From NCBI RefSeq assembly GCF_003413745.1, contig NZ_QVID01000002.1:248001-312000 (forward strand): a stretch of 64,000 nt of DNA, read 5' to 3'. Positions 8,886 to 17,506 of this stretch are shown here, in pieces. This DNA is from Marixanthomonas ophiurae. Its GTDB lineage: Bacteria > Bacteroidota > Bacteroidia > Flavobacteriales > Flavobacteriaceae. The number at the start of each line of letters is the position of its first letter. The stretch's first letter is position 1. A program made the position numbers and the translations under genes. Below the pieces are notes generated by a model. The model was not told the DNA's origin and ran no database searches. It worked only from the letters and a program-made list of their open reading frames with translations.

Positions 8886-11279
8886 CTATTGTTTCACAAT
8901 TTTAAAAGTTTGTGAAACTTCATTTGAAGTAAGTTTTAATAAATAAATTCCTGATGCATACTTACTATAATCTATAGTTTGCGGTCCAGTATTTATTTCT
9001 GAAACAAAAACCCGCTGCCCTTGAATGGTAAAAAGTTCAGCAGTATAACTACTAAGAGCAGTATCTATGTTTAAAAGGTCATCGACAGGATTTGGGTAGA
9101 TATTAAATTGATTTTCAGAAATATTTGAAACTGATAATCCAGAATCATCAACTATATTAATGGTTAAATCGTCAAAATAGAATCCATCACCTCTAACGCC
9201 ACCATCCGACTCAAACTGAAACCGAACCAAAATACTTTCACCTAAATAGTCGCTTAAATCAATTTCTTCAAGTATCCAATCGCTTTGCTCACCATCATAT
9301 AAGGGTTCACCTGTCGGTTGCCCGCTATTCGAGCTACCATTATTTGTGTATTTACCACATTGAGGCGTCCAAGTAACACCATTATCAGTAGAAACTTCAA
9401 ACTGCGTGTAATCCCAATTATTTTCAATTTCCCACTTTGCATTAAAGGTAACATTAGCGCCAATAGCATTGGTTAAGTCAATTGCATTTTTTAGAGTAAT
9501 TGTTTTATTTGCATTATCTTGATAATTGCCATTGGGCGAATCAGTTATAGAACTTGGTGCCGATACAAATGTTGATGTACTAATTCCCCATCCATTGTTG
9601 TTAAAATTCGTAGTAACGCTTTCACCCGGATCTTCAAAAACGGCTTCTAAGGCACCAAATTTTTTGGTGATTAGGGTAGTGGTATCATAGCTTCCATTGT
9701 TTACAACTAACTCGTAAGCTATTTCGTCTCCGGGTTCTACATCTGTGGAAAGAGAATATTGAATACTTCCGGTATCTTCATCTAATAGACTTAGTCCGTT
9801 AAAAGATAATGGACTCCCAACTGAGATAATGTTAGCTGAAACTGGATTCAGATTAACTGTAAAATCACCGTTGCCATTAATTCCTAATCGTTTAATGCTA
9901 AAAGTAGCATTGTTTGAAGTAGAGTTTCCTGTAAAAGCAGGGGCAGTGTTTGTTACTTCAGCAAAGTTATTTACCATTTTAGCCGAAGTTATATTGAGAT
10001 ACATCATTGTTTTAACCAAAGGTTCAATTTGATTAGAAGGAGGCCAAAACTCTGGACCAATCTCGGGCGTCATAGCATAGACTTTATCGTGTGTTCCTAC
10101 CGTACCGTACATAAAATCGTCACTATCACCCGCGGCAGGGTATAATTCTGAAGATAAAATGTTATTGAAACCATTTCGGGAAACTAATTCTTCCGAAATA
10201 CCTACAAATAGATCATTTTCGGGAGTAGGGGCATTGTCAGTATATCCATAAGGATACAAAAGTAGATCTCCTGATGTGTGGTTGTTAAAAGCCATGACAA
10301 AATTATGGTTTTCAACAAACCACTTTATAGCTTGTGTTTCTACTTCTGAAAAAGGAGCAGGACCGTGATAGGTTGGATCACTGGTATTTGCAGAAGCTCC
10401 TTCACCACCCCAAATACCATTGTTAGGGTCACCATTAATATAGTACTCGTAGTTACGGTTTAAATCTGTACCATAACTGTTTTTTCTGTTTTTACGCCAA
10501 AAGCCACCTCCGTTCGGGTCTGTTTTCTCGTTGTATAAATAGCCGTCAGGATTTATTACGGGTACGAAGTATAACTCAGTATTATTCACAATACTTTGTA
10601 CTTCTGGGTCTGAATCATAATTTTCCAATAAATACCACATATAGAAAACTAGTTGAGAAAGCGATAGCGGTTCTCTTGCGTGATGTATAGCGGTATATAA
10701 AATTTGTGGTTCATCTTCTGAAGTATTTTCAGGGTTGTCACTAATTTTTACCCATTTAATACCATTTCCACCAATAGATGGAGTGGTTGAGTTATCTGGT
10801 GTTCCTTCGGTTAAAAAGTTACTGATGTTCTCTTTTGAAGTAATTAAATCTGGATATTGAGCACGCATCGCATCCAACTCATCTAAAAGCTCTTGATACG
10901 TTAAATAGCCACCCATAGAGCCTAAATTGAAATTAGCCGGAGTTTCATAGTCTTCTGAAGCAGTATCACAACTTGGGTTTACAACAGGTTCTTGCAATCT
11001 ATTACGCTGAAGAAAATATTCTTTACTGTCTTCTATTAAAATATCGACATTGAAACCTGCATTACGTGCTGTTTCAATTTCAGAAACAGAATAATCTGAT
11101 ATAATAAAATGACCTTTTTTTCGGGTTCCATGCTCAACAGGAACACCTAGGGAAGCTAAACGAGAAAGGTCGTCGGAGGAATTATAATGTATTTTTGCAC
11201 GTTGGTATTTTTCCTGAACTTCTTGAGAAAAAAGAAATGATGAGGTCAATAATAAAATTAGAAGTATTGTTTTTTTCAT
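8886..11279 (-). CDS. Secreted zinc carboxypeptidase (M14) with T9SS sorting domain
   Basis: 797 residues. Signal peptide (MKKTILLILLLTSSFLFSQ), a short pro-region, then an M14 peptidase domain at about 115-440. Zinc ligands lie in HHAREPLS (HxxE) and in AFNNHTSGDLL, the substrate Arg/Asn in DLNRNYEYY, and the catalytic Glu in TPEIGPEFWPP. A linker of immunoglobulin-like or CARDB-like strands follows, then a MAM/jelly-roll-like module (WDYTQFEVSTDNGVTW, FYFDDLTI), then a T9SS type A domain (FNIYPNPVDDLLNI ... FKIVKQ). Predicted role: removal of C-terminal amino acids from external peptides. It is monocistronic, with a strong terminator behind it. Confidence 0.92.
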   Translation of the reverse strand: MKKTILLILLLTSSFLFSQEVQEKYQRAKIHYNSSDDLSRLASLGVPVEHGTRKKGHFIISDYSVSEIETARNAGFNVDILIEDSKEYFLQRNRLQEPVVNPSCDTASEDYETPANFNLGSMGGYLTYQELLDELDAMRAQYPDLITSKENISNFLTEGTPDNSTTPSIGGNGIKWVKISDNPENTSEDEPQILYTAIHHAREPLSLSQLVFYMWYLLENYDSDPEVQSIVNNTELYFVPVINPDGYLYNEKTDPNGGGFWRKNRKNSYGTDLNRNYEYYINGDPNNGIWGGEGASANTSDPTYHGPAPFSEVETQAIKWFVENHNFVMAFNNHTSGDLLLYPYGYTDNAPTPENDLFVGISEELVSRNGFNNILSSELYPAAGDSDDFMYGTVGTHDKVYAMTPEIGPEFWPPSNQIEPLVKTMMYLNITSAKMVNNFAEVTNTAPAFTGNSTSNNATFSIKRLGINGNGDFTVNLNPVSANIISVGSPLSFNGLSLLDEDTGSIQYSLSTDVEPGDEIAYELVVNNGSYDTTTLITKKFGALEAVFEDPGESVTTNFNNNGWGISTSTFVSAPSSITDSPNGNYQDNANKTITLKNAIDLTNAIGANVTFNAKWEIENNWDYTQFEVSTDNGVTWTPQCGKYTNNGSSNSGQPTGEPLYDGEQSDWILEEIDLSDYLGESILVRFQFESDGGVRGDGFYFDDLTINIVDDSGLSVSNISENQFNIYPNPVDDLLNIDTALSSYTAELFTIQGQRVFVSEINTGPQTIDYSKYASGIYLLKLTSNEVSQTFKIVKQ

Positions 11280-11472
11280 AATTGGGTTTTGGATTACTGT
11301 AGTATAAAAACGAGCTGAAAATTAACAAATTGCATTTACACTAATGAATATTTTAACTAAAAATCATCGATAAGATTGTTATATCTATAAATTAGATATT
11401 GATTTTGTTTGAAAAAAGGCAAGATTCATTAACATTAATTGATTTTTCAATAAGATCCTTAGATTCCATTTT

Positions 11473-14400
11473 CTACTTTTTCTCCAACCACTTTTTCGCA
11501 TTTACAAAAGCTTCTAGCCAAGGAGAAACTTCATCGGTGCGATCTTTTGGGTAGTGTGCCCAATTCCAAGGAAATGTAGAACGTTCTAAGTGCGGCATCA
11601 TCACCAAATGTCTTCCGGTTTCATCGGTCATCATGGCTGTATTAAAGTCACTTCCGTTCGGGTTTGCTGGGAACGTTTCATACCCATATTTTCCAACAAT
11701 TTTATAGTTGTCTTCGCTAAGCGGGAAACTAAACTTTCCTTCTCCATGAGCTGCCCAAATACCTAACGTACTCCCAGCCAGTGAAGATAACATCACCGAA
11801 TTGTTTTCTTGAATAGTAACCGAAGTAAAATTACATTCAAACTTGCCAGTTTCATTATGCAACATTTTCGGTTTTTCATCGTGGTTTGGGGTCATCAAGC
11901 CAAGTTCAATAAATAACTGGCAACCATTACAAACTCCTAATGAAAGGGTGTCGTCTTTTGCAAAGAAATCTTTTAAAGCTTTATTGGCTTTTTCGTTGTA
12001 TAAAAAGGCTCCGGCCCACCCTTTAGCGCTTCCTAACACATCGCTGTTTGAGAATCCTCCTACGGCTGCAATAAGCTTAATGTCTTCTAGTGTTTCCCGA
12101 CCTTCAATTAAATCGGTCATATGTACATCTTTCACATCAAACCCAGCTAAGTATAGTGCGTTTGCCATTTCACGTTCACTGTTACTTCCTTTTTCACGAA
12201 GAATGGCAGCTTTTATTCTTGGCTTTTCAGAAGAAATTTGTGGTAATTTCCCGTCAAATTGCTTCGGAAATGTAAACTGAAGCGGTTGTTTTTTATAATT
12301 ATGAAAACGCTCTTGGGCTTTAATTTTTCCGCTTTGCTTTTCGTCTAATAAGTGAGAAGTTTTATACCAAACATCACGCATTTCAGGAATGTTGAAGTTT
12401 AAAGCTTTCTCATTAAATTGAATTTCTAACGTTTCAGTAGTGGAAACAGTTCCAACTTTGATGTAATCAACGTTTGCTGAATCGAATGTTTTTTCAAGAA
12501 CTTTATCTTCTATAGCTTGAATAACCAAACCACAGTTTTCAGAAAACAGTACTTTTACTATATCATCTCCTAATTCTGAAAGATTAAGGTTAGCTCCCAA
12601 ATTAGTATCGGCAAAGCACATTTCCAACAAGGTAGTAATCAACCCTCCTGAAGCCACATCGTGTCCGGCAGCTATTTTATCTTCAGAAATTAAGCTTTGA
12701 AGTGTATTGAACACCGTTTTTACATATTCGGCACTTTTTACGGTAGGTACTTCGCTTCCTACTGTATTCAATATTTGTGCGAATGACGAACCACCTAGTT
12801 TAAAGTCGTCTTGAGAAATGTTAATATAATAAATGCTGCCAGCGTTTTTCTGAAGAACCGGTTCTACTGTTTTTTTAATATCGCTACAATGTCCCGCAGC
12901 TGAAATAATAACCGTTCCGGGAGAAATTACTTCCTCATTTTTATATTTCTGTTTCATAGAAAGGGAGTCCTTTCCGGTAGGAACGTTTATTCCTAAGTCG
13001 ATTGCAAATTCTGAAATGCCTTGAACCGCTTTATATAAACGAGCATCTTCGCCTTCGTTGTTACAGGGCCACATCCAGTTTGCAGATAGCGATACGCTTT
13101 TTAAGCCTTCTTCTAACGGCGCCCAAACAATGTTAGTGAGTGCTTCGGTAATAGAATTACGAGAACCGGCAACAGGATCAACCAGTCCAGAAATAGGAGA
13201 GTGCCCAATCGAAGTAGCAACTCCTTCTTTTCCGTTGTAATCTAGCGCCATCACACCGCAATTGTTAAGTGGTAACTGAAGCGGACCAGCACATTGTTGT
13301 TTGGCTACTTTTCCGCCCACGCAACGGTCTGCTTTATTGGTAAGCCAATCTTTACAACCTACCGCTTCCAATTGTAAAAGCTGTTCTAAGTATTTTTGGA
13401 TGTCAGCAGCATTGTATTTTGGGTTTTTGTAGTCCCTTTTTACTGTTTTGTCCTTTAATATTGTTTTTGGCGAACTGCCAAACATATCAGCCAGTTCAAA
13501 ATCCATTGGTTTTTCGCCAGTTGTCTTGCTTTCAAACGTAAAACGATAATCGCCTGTAACATCGCCAACTTCGTACATGGGTGACCGCTCACGGTCTGCT
13601 ACGCGTTTTAGCTTATCAACATCGTGATCGCCAATTACAAGCCCCATACGTTCTTGCGATTCGTTACCAATAATTTCTTTAGCAGAAAGAGTAGGGTCAC
13701 CAACAGGTAATTTGTCTAAATCAATGTTACCACCGGTTTCTTCAACCAATTCACTAAGACAGTTGAGATGACCACCAGCACCGTGATCGTGGATGGAAAC
13801 AATAGGGTTTGTCTCACTTTCCACCATTCCGCGAACAGCATTCGCCGCTCTTTTTTGCATTTCAGGATTGCTACGTTGAATCGCATTCAATTCAATTCCG
13901 CTTTCAAATGCTCCTGTATCTGCTGAAGAAACAGCAGCGCCACCCATACCAATCCGGTAGTTTTCACCACCTAATATTACTATTTTATCACCCTTTTTTG
14001 GAATGTCTTTTATCGCTTGATTAGCTTTTCCGTAACCAACACCACCGGCGAGCATAATTACTTTATCGTAACCTAACTTACGAGCTTCCTCTTCATGTTC
14101 AAAAGTCAAAACTGAACCGGCAATTAAAGGTTGTCCAAATTTGTTTCCAAAATCTGATGCACCATTACTTGCTTTTATAAGTATGTCTAAAGGTGTTTGG
14201 TATAGCCAATCACGTTCTTGCATGCTTTTTTCCCAAGAGCGAGAATCGTTTAATCGGGAATAAGAAGTCATATACACCGCAGTTCCCGCTAAAGGTAAAG
14301 ATCCTTTACCGCCGGCTAAGCGGTCTCTTATTTCGCCACCACTTCCTGTTGCAGCACCATTAAAAGGCTCGACCGTTGTAGGAAAGTTATGTGTTTCAGC

Positions 14401-15144
14401 TTTTATAGAAATAACACTATTAAATTCAGAATTCTGATAAAAATCGGGTTTATCAGGAGATTTTGGAGCAAACTGTATGGCTTTAGGGCCTTTTACAAAA
14501 GCAACATTATCTTTGTAAGCCGAAACAATTGTATTCGGATTTTTTTCAGATGTTTTTTTAATAAGCTTAAAAAGAGAAGAAGGCATTTCTTTTCCGTCAA
14601 TTTCAAAGGTTCCATTAAAGATTTTATGACGGCAATGTTCACTATTTACTTGACTGAATCCGAAAACCTCACTATCAGTCAATTTTCTATTTAACTTAGT
14701 AGATAAATTCTCTAAATAAACAACTTCTTCTTTGTTAAGTGCTAACCCTTCCGCTTCATTAAAAGCAGCAATATCATCAATTTCTTTTATTGCTTCCGGT
14801 TCAATATCAATTGTGAATATATCTTGATCTAGATCATTATATTTTTGAGATAACATTGGGTCGAAATCTGAAAAACCATCGGCAACCTTAGTAAACTCTT
14901 CAATACGGACAATCCCCTCAACTCCCATGTTTTGTGTAATCTCAACTGCATTTGTACTCCAAGGAGTAATCATAGCTGCTCTTGGTCCAATAAATGTTCC
15001 TGAGAGTTTTTGATTTGGTTTTGCTGCAGAAGAATTGGGTATTGCGAAAAGCCATTTTAACTTTTCAATAACTGTTTCCGAAAGGTTATTCGTGGTTTGT
15101 ACTGCGTAAACAGTTTGGCTTAGAGACGAAAAATAATGAATCAT
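11473..15144 (-). CDS. purL: Phosphoribosylformylglycinamidine synthase, single-chain
   Basis: 1223 residues, the large single-chain PurL type. An N-terminal PurS-like region is followed by two AIRS-type synthetase halves (SEHCRHKIFNG; ETHNFPTTVEPFNGAATGSG; HDHGAGGHLN; GHDVASGGL) and a C-terminal class I glutamine amidotransferase with nucleophile Cys in LGVCNGCQLF and catalytic His/Glu in WAAHGEGKF and HLERSTFPWNW. It converts FGAR plus glutamine and ATP to FGAM in purine synthesis. It stands alone here with no other pur genes. ATG at 15144; a TAAATTTG box lies 32-39 nt upstream. Confidence 0.97.
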   Translation of the reverse strand: MIHYFSSLSQTVYAVQTTNNLSETVIEKLKWLFAIPNSSAAKPNQKLSGTFIGPRAAMITPWSTNAVEITQNMGVEGIVRIEEFTKVADGFSDFDPMLSQKYNDLDQDIFTIDIEPEAIKEIDDIAAFNEAEGLALNKEEVVYLENLSTKLNRKLTDSEVFGFSQVNSEHCRHKIFNGTFEIDGKEMPSSLFKLIKKTSEKNPNTIVSAYKDNVAFVKGPKAIQFAPKSPDKPDFYQNSEFNSVISIKAETHNFPTTVEPFNGAATGSGGEIRDRLAGGKGSLPLAGTAVYMTSYSRLNDSRSWEKSMQERDWLYQTPLDILIKASNGASDFGNKFGQPLIAGSVLTFEHEEEARKLGYDKVIMLAGGVGYGKANQAIKDIPKKGDKIVILGGENYRIGMGGAAVSSADTGAFESGIELNAIQRSNPEMQKRAANAVRGMVESETNPIVSIHDHGAGGHLNCLSELVEETGGNIDLDKLPVGDPTLSAKEIIGNESQERMGLVIGDHDVDKLKRVADRERSPMYEVGDVTGDYRFTFESKTTGEKPMDFELADMFGSSPKTILKDKTVKRDYKNPKYNAADIQKYLEQLLQLEAVGCKDWLTNKADRCVGGKVAKQQCAGPLQLPLNNCGVMALDYNGKEGVATSIGHSPISGLVDPVAGSRNSITEALTNIVWAPLEEGLKSVSLSANWMWPCNNEGEDARLYKAVQGISEFAIDLGINVPTGKDSLSMKQKYKNEEVISPGTVIISAAGHCSDIKKTVEPVLQKNAGSIYYINISQDDFKLGGSSFAQILNTVGSEVPTVKSAEYVKTVFNTLQSLISEDKIAAGHDVASGGLITTLLEMCFADTNLGANLNLSELGDDIVKVLFSENCGLVIQAIEDKVLEKTFDSANVDYIKVGTVSTTETLEIQFNEKALNFNIPEMRDVWYKTSHLLDEKQSGKIKAQERFHNYKKQPLQFTFPKQFDGKLPQISSEKPRIKAAILREKGSNSEREMANALYLAGFDVKDVHMTDLIEGRETLEDIKLIAAVGGFSNSDVLGSAKGWAGAFLYNEKANKALKDFFAKDDTLSLGVCNGCQLFIELGLMTPNHDEKPKMLHNETGKFECNFTSVTIQENNSVMLSSLAGSTLGIWAAHGEGKFSFPLSEDNYKIVGKYGYETFPANPNGSDFNTAMMTDETGRHLVMMPHLERSTFPWNWAHYPKDRTDEVSPWLEAFVNAKKWLEKK

Positions 15145-15175
15145 GGTGGTTATGTTGTTCCGTTTTTTAAAAGCA

Positions 15176-15183
15176 CAAATTTA
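15176..15183 (-). promoter_or_regulatory. Putative -7 box of purL
   Basis: TAAATTTG on the minus strand, matching TAnnTTTG, 32 nt before the purL ATG. No clear -33 element is visible. The 15145-15342 gap is the divergent regulatory region of purL and the nuclease gene. Confidence 0.4.
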
Positions 15184-15293
15184 CGGTAATTCTTGCGAAA
15201 GGCTACTACAATTTTAATGTGTTATACACATGGTTTTCAACTAACTTTTTTAGAAATTCATTTATTATATTATTGTTATCTTGTGAATAGACC

Positions 15294-15324
15294 GTTTTTT
15301 GCAAGACAGTAAATAGTATTTTTG
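15294..15324 (+). promoter_or_regulatory. Putative promoter of the T9SS endonuclease gene
   Basis: A TTTTTTG (15295-15301) -33-like element and TATTTTTG (15317-15324) -7 box are separated by 15 nt, and the ATG follows at 15343. The short leader fits Bacteroidota genes, which generally lack a strong Shine-Dalgarno. Confidence 0.45.
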
Positions 15325-15342
15325 ACAAAATATTTAACTCAC

Positions 15343-17304
15343 ATGAAGAATTTTCACCCCTTTTTTATTTTTATATTCTTTATAGTTTCTTCAAATGCTC
15401 AAGTTGTTATAAACGAGTTTGACACCGATACCGAAGGACAAGATTTTGAAGAGTTTGTTGAACTGAAATCAGACACCCCTAATGCAAGTTTAGATGATTA
15501 TGTTTTGGTTTTTTTCAATGGTTCAGAAAGCGGGGCAGACAGTAGTTATTTGGCTTTTGATTTAGATGGATTTTCAACCGATGTTAATGGTATACTTGTT
15601 ATAGGAAGTAGCACTGTTTCGCCAGTTCCAGAGTTTTTAATTCCACCAGCTATTATTCAAAATGGTCCTGATGCTGTTGCTATTTATCAAGGAAGTGTAA
15701 CCGATTTTCCAGAAGGTACTTTGGCGACCACCACTAATCTAATAGATGCTTTAGCGTATGATACTAATGATACGGATGATACAGTTTTATTAGGATTATT
15801 GGGTTTAACTGAACAAATAAATGAAGGGGAAAATGGAAATCAAACTACTGAATCTATTCAAAGAAATAATAATGGCAGCTACACTGTAACTACGCCAACT
15901 CCAGGTGCATTAAATGATGGAAGTGGGATTGATTTAAACGGGATTTCTTTTACCACAGATTTACAAGAATATAGTGAAGGGAATACCATGACAATTACCT
16001 TTACTACGGAAGAAGCTGTATCGAGTGATTTAAATTTCAATTTTACATTAGAAAACGAAACGTTTACAACTATAGATTACACAGGAAATACATCTGTTTT
16101 TATTGCTACAGGAACAAGTGAGGTAAGTGTTCAAATTCAATTTGTAGAAGATGGAGTAAATGATGGAGATGAGTTTGCTGAAATAGATATACAAGCATTG
16201 CCACAGGAATATAATCGTCTTACCGATAATGTAAAAATACTGGTCATAGATTTAGATTTTACAATGGCTCAATGGGGACCGCCAATAAACCCAACGTATG
16301 GTTTTGTTGAAACAATAGAGCCAGAGGATTATTACAATTCTATTGGTGGATTGGCAGATAATGAATTGCGACAGGCTATTCAAGATATTATTGCCAACCC
16401 TCAAACTGTACGTACACAAACCTATGCCGATGCCATAGATATTTTAAAAAGCGCCGATCAAAGCCCTGAGAACAGCAACGAAGTTTGGTTGCTGTATACT
16501 GAACAATCCCGACCAAAAATTGACTTTCAAAGTTTAGGAGGAAGCAATGTTGGTAAATGGAATCGAGAACATACATATCCACGCTCTCGAGGTGGCTTTT
16601 ATGAATTAGAAGAAGATGAGGTTGCCGATGGAATGAATATTTTTATTGAAACGAATGCAGATTCACTTCGTCACGGAATTTCTGATGCTCATGCGTTGCG
16701 TGCAGCCGATGGTCCTGAAAATAGCTCAAGAGGAAATCAAGATTATGGTGAATATAATGGTCCCACCGGAAACTTAGGAAGCTTTAAAGGTGATGTAGCT
16801 CGCGCTGTGCTTTTTATGGCTGTTCGTTATAATGATTTGGAAGTGGTAAATGGTGATCCTGAAAATACGACAGTAGGGGAGTTAGGTGATTTACAGACTC
16901 TACTAGAATGGCACAGAAACGATCCTCCAGACGATTTTGAAATGAATCGTAATAATATTGTTTATACATGGCAAAAAAATCGAAACCCTTTTATTGATAG
17001 ACCTATTTTAGTTGAACATCTATGGGGAAGTATGCAGGGCGAAATATATTACCCTCCACTTTCAATTGAAGAAAACAATGTTTCTGAAATAGTACTGTAC
17101 CCAAATCCAGTTTCCAACGTGTTAAATATTCAAGGGATTTCAGGTAAAACGGAAATCAATATATTTTCCATAATTGGGAAAGAGATGTTGAATGAAACAA
17201 TTTCTCAAGATACATCCATACCGTTGATATTTCAATCTGGAACATACATTCTGGTTCTGGTAACAAATAAGCACACAAGGGTAAAACATATAATTGTTGA
17301 ATAG
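15343..17304 (+). CDS. Secreted endonuclease I family nuclease with lamin-tail-like domain and T9SS tail
   Basis: 653 residues from the ATG at 15343; an upstream in-frame TTG at 15322 lies in the promoter and is not the start. Signal peptide MKNFHPFFIFIFFIVSSNAQ; a lamin-tail-like domain (VVINEFDTDTEGQDFEEFVE); a Calx-beta-like stretch near 200-300 (SEGNTMTITFTTEEAVSSDL); an EndA/NucM endonuclease I domain at about 315-550 with catalytic motif NREHTYPRSRGGF, followed by SDAHALRAADGPENSSRGN and KGDVARAVLFMAVRY; and a T9SS type A domain (VLYPNPVSNVLNI). It probably degrades extracellular DNA or RNA for nutrients. The same nuclease family recurs at 23605-24645. Confidence 0.88.
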   Translation: MKNFHPFFIFIFFIVSSNAQVVINEFDTDTEGQDFEEFVELKSDTPNASLDDYVLVFFNGSESGADSSYLAFDLDGFSTDVNGILVIGSSTVSPVPEFLIPPAIIQNGPDAVAIYQGSVTDFPEGTLATTTNLIDALAYDTNDTDDTVLLGLLGLTEQINEGENGNQTTESIQRNNNGSYTVTTPTPGALNDGSGIDLNGISFTTDLQEYSEGNTMTITFTTEEAVSSDLNFNFTLENETFTTIDYTGNTSVFIATGTSEVSVQIQFVEDGVNDGDEFAEIDIQALPQEYNRLTDNVKILVIDLDFTMAQWGPPINPTYGFVETIEPEDYYNSIGGLADNELRQAIQDIIANPQTVRTQTYADAIDILKSADQSPENSNEVWLLYTEQSRPKIDFQSLGGSNVGKWNREHTYPRSRGGFYELEEDEVADGMNIFIETNADSLRHGISDAHALRAADGPENSSRGNQDYGEYNGPTGNLGSFKGDVARAVLFMAVRYNDLEVVNGDPENTTVGELGDLQTLLEWHRNDPPDDFEMNRNNIVYTWQKNRNPFIDRPILVEHLWGSMQGEIYYPPLSIEENNVSEIVLYPNPVSNVLNIQGISGKTEINIFSIIGKEMLNETISQDTSIPLIFQSGTYILVLVTNKHTRVKHIIVE

Positions 17305-17456
17305 AAAATAGATTTCTTTATACACCTTCATAAAATAAAAAACCCAGCGGAATTTGTTTTATTCTATTTTCTTGATTATATTATGATTAGCAATATAAAA
17401 TCCAAGTTAAATTAACTATTCCTACTAATTTAATGGGTTTTTAAATCATTTTTTTT

Positions 17457-17467
17457 ATAGTATATTG
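17457..17467 (+). promoter_or_regulatory. Shared promoter-like element, copy 1
   Basis: ATAGTATATTG preceded by a T run, 40 nt before the ATG of the gene at 17507. The same 11-mer occurs before the paralogue at 20602. It is a variant of the -7 box. Confidence 0.4.
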
Positions 17468-17506
17468 CGCAGACTATTAAGATTTAACGTTTTTAATTAA
17501 AAAAGT